A stretch of DNA of 64,000 bases from Shimia sp. R10_1 (GTDB lineage Bacteria > Pseudomonadota > Alphaproteobacteria > Rhodobacterales > Rhodobacteraceae): positions 186,001 to 250,000 of the forward strand of contig NZ_JAGHQX010000006.1 of NCBI RefSeq assembly GCF_017744095.1. Direction: 5' to 3'. Positions 63,255 to 64,000 of this stretch are shown in pieces. Numbering within the stretch: position 1 is the stretch's first letter; every line of letters begins with the position of its first letter. Position numbers and translations under genes: made by a program. The notes beneath the pieces were generated by a model that had not been told where the DNA came from, searched no databases, and worked only from the letters and a program-made list of their open reading frames with translations.

Positions 63255-64000
63255 TTATCGTGGCTGTTCTTCGTCGTCGCCACCTGGCAGATTGAAGAAG
63301 CTATCCGCATCTGCGAAATCATCATCGCTGCGGGTATCTGTGTCGTCCTCGTCATCCGCCAGCGAGAAGGTCTCCAGACCCTCAATCGCAGATGGGATCT
63401 TCGGCTCCGCTTCCATCTCGAGCGACTGCTCCGTGGACACCAGCTTGCGACGCTCATCATCAGACATGATGCCACCTTCCGCCGCTTTCTTCGCCGCCGC
63501 TTTGTTCACGGCAGTGTCGAGCTCGGACTGCTTACAAAGGCCAAGCGCCACAGGGTCAATCGGCTGAATGTTGGCGATGTTCCAGTGGGTCCGCTCGCGG
63601 ATCGCCTGAATGGTTGGCTTGGTTGTGCCAACGAGCTTGCCGATCTGACCGTCGGAAAGCTCCGGGTGGAACTTCACCAGCCACAGGATGGAGGCCGGGC
63701 GGTCCTGACGCTTGGACAACGGCGTGTAGCGTGGCCCACGGCGTTTCTCTTCGCCAGAAGCCGCTGCGTTGAATTTCAGCTTCAGCTTATGCAGCGGGTT
63801 GTTTTCCGCAGCATTGATCTCTTCCTGAACCAGCTGGTTGTTGGCAACCGGGTCAAACCCTTTCACGCCTGCCGCAACATCGCCATCCGCGATGCCCTGA
63901 ATTTCCAACTCATGCATGCCCACAAAATCAGCAATCTGTTTGAAGCTGATCGTGGTGTTATCCACCAGCCAAACGGCGGTGGCCTTTGGGTGCAGCAGCT
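63255..64000 (-). CDS. trcR: Cell-cycle regulator TrcR (DUF1013), N-terminus cut by the window edge
   Basis: A DUF1013 transcriptional regulator of alphaproteobacteria, with about 248 residues in the window. The reading frame stays open without a stop up to base 64000 and reads HPKATAVWLVDNTTISF, the family start region, so the GTG at 63965 is an internal codon and the true start is just beyond the edge. A helix-turn-helix-like segment (LSDGQIGKLVGTTKPTIQAIRERTHWNI) follows; the C-terminal 40 residues are very acidic. In the family it is linked to cell-cycle transcription and is essential in some species. Confidence 0.9.
   Translation of the reverse strand, partial: LLHPKATAVWLVDNTTISFKQIADFVGMHELEIQGIADGDVAAGVKGFDPVANNQLVQEEINAAENNPLHKLKLKFNAAASGEEKRRGPRYTPLSKRQDRPASILWLVKFHPELSDGQIGKLVGTTKPTIQAIRERTHWNIANIQPIDPVALGLCKQSELDTAVNKAAAKKAAEGGIMSDDERRKLVSTEQSLEMEAEPKIPSAIEGLETFSLADDEDDTDTRSDDDFADADSFFNLPGGDDEEQPR

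Noticed and set aside
63255-63965. Taking GTG 63965 as the start of trcR
   Set aside because: The frame continues open to base 64000 with the family's N-terminal sequence, so the gene is cut by the edge.
1-64000. CRISPR arrays, insertion sequences, prophage and tRNA genes
   Set aside because: None could be recognised by eye; an automated search was not possible.

Overview
The window is about 64 kb of GC-rich chromosome from an alphaproteobacterium, almost certainly the Roseobacter group of the Rhodobacteraceae. The evidence is a combination of family types: an fnrL/hemN pair beside ccoNOQP and ccoGHIS, a membrane-anchored cytochrome cy, a TrcR (DUF1013) regulator, a Hint_2-domain protein, a DUF2125 protein and a short SRP RNA lacking the Alu domain. 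No IS element, prophage, CRISPR array or tRNA was recognised. The region reads as core and lightly accessory chromosome, and both edges cut a gene: an RTX protein on the left and trcR on the right.

Left part (1-24 kb): the end of an RTX protein, a methyltransferase, gloB, clpA overlapping an M23 peptidase, a MotA/TolQ-like plus MotB/OmpA-like envelope motor pair, chaC, a DUF2125 protein, an operon hisC-tyrA-extensin, rpsD, a tandem winged-helix regulator divergent from a VOC protein across a palindrome, a Hint protein, an LpxR-like deacylase, and a signalling locus (LuxR-type response regulator, periplasmic sulfite-oxidase-fold protein, hybrid histidine kinase).

Middle (24-36 kb): a LysR regulator divergent from a beta-oxidation operon. 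Its parts (SCPx-type thiolase, split hydratase-2, LCAD-like dehydrogenase, SDR and an alpha-methylacyl-CoA racemase) resemble the peroxisomal branched-chain/bile-acid side-chain pathway. A highly structured 97-base spacer precedes the racemase gene. Then come hemE and hemC (divergent), hemF, an SDR, an RsmC-like methyltransferase, clpS and a HAD hydrolase.

Respiratory part (36-50 kb): a D-Ala-D-Ala carboxypeptidase with a SPOR domain, then ccoGHIS, an AraC-type regulator, ccoNOQP, a tandem UspA protein, fnrL and hemN. Four FNR-type boxes (TTGAY-N4-RTCAA) lie here: before ccoG, in the ccoP-araC gap, between ccoN and the usp gene, and between fnrL and hemN. This makes a compact low-oxygen regulon: high-affinity cbb3 oxidase, its assembly factors, oxygen-independent haem synthesis and the sensor itself.

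Right part (50-64 kb): a YejABEF peptide ABC transporter, SRP RNA, nudC, an SRPBCC protein, pheA divergent from cytochrome cy, a protein-phosphatase-like gene divergent from dnaX-ybaB-recR, and trcR.

The best candidates for something under-described are the peroxisome-like beta-oxidation operon with its structured spacer, the FNR promoter with a long leader in front of the araC-type gene, the cysteine-free SUOX-fold/kinase module, and the envelope motor pair with a very long coiled coil. Functions are inferred from sequence motifs and family knowledge only; no database search was run.
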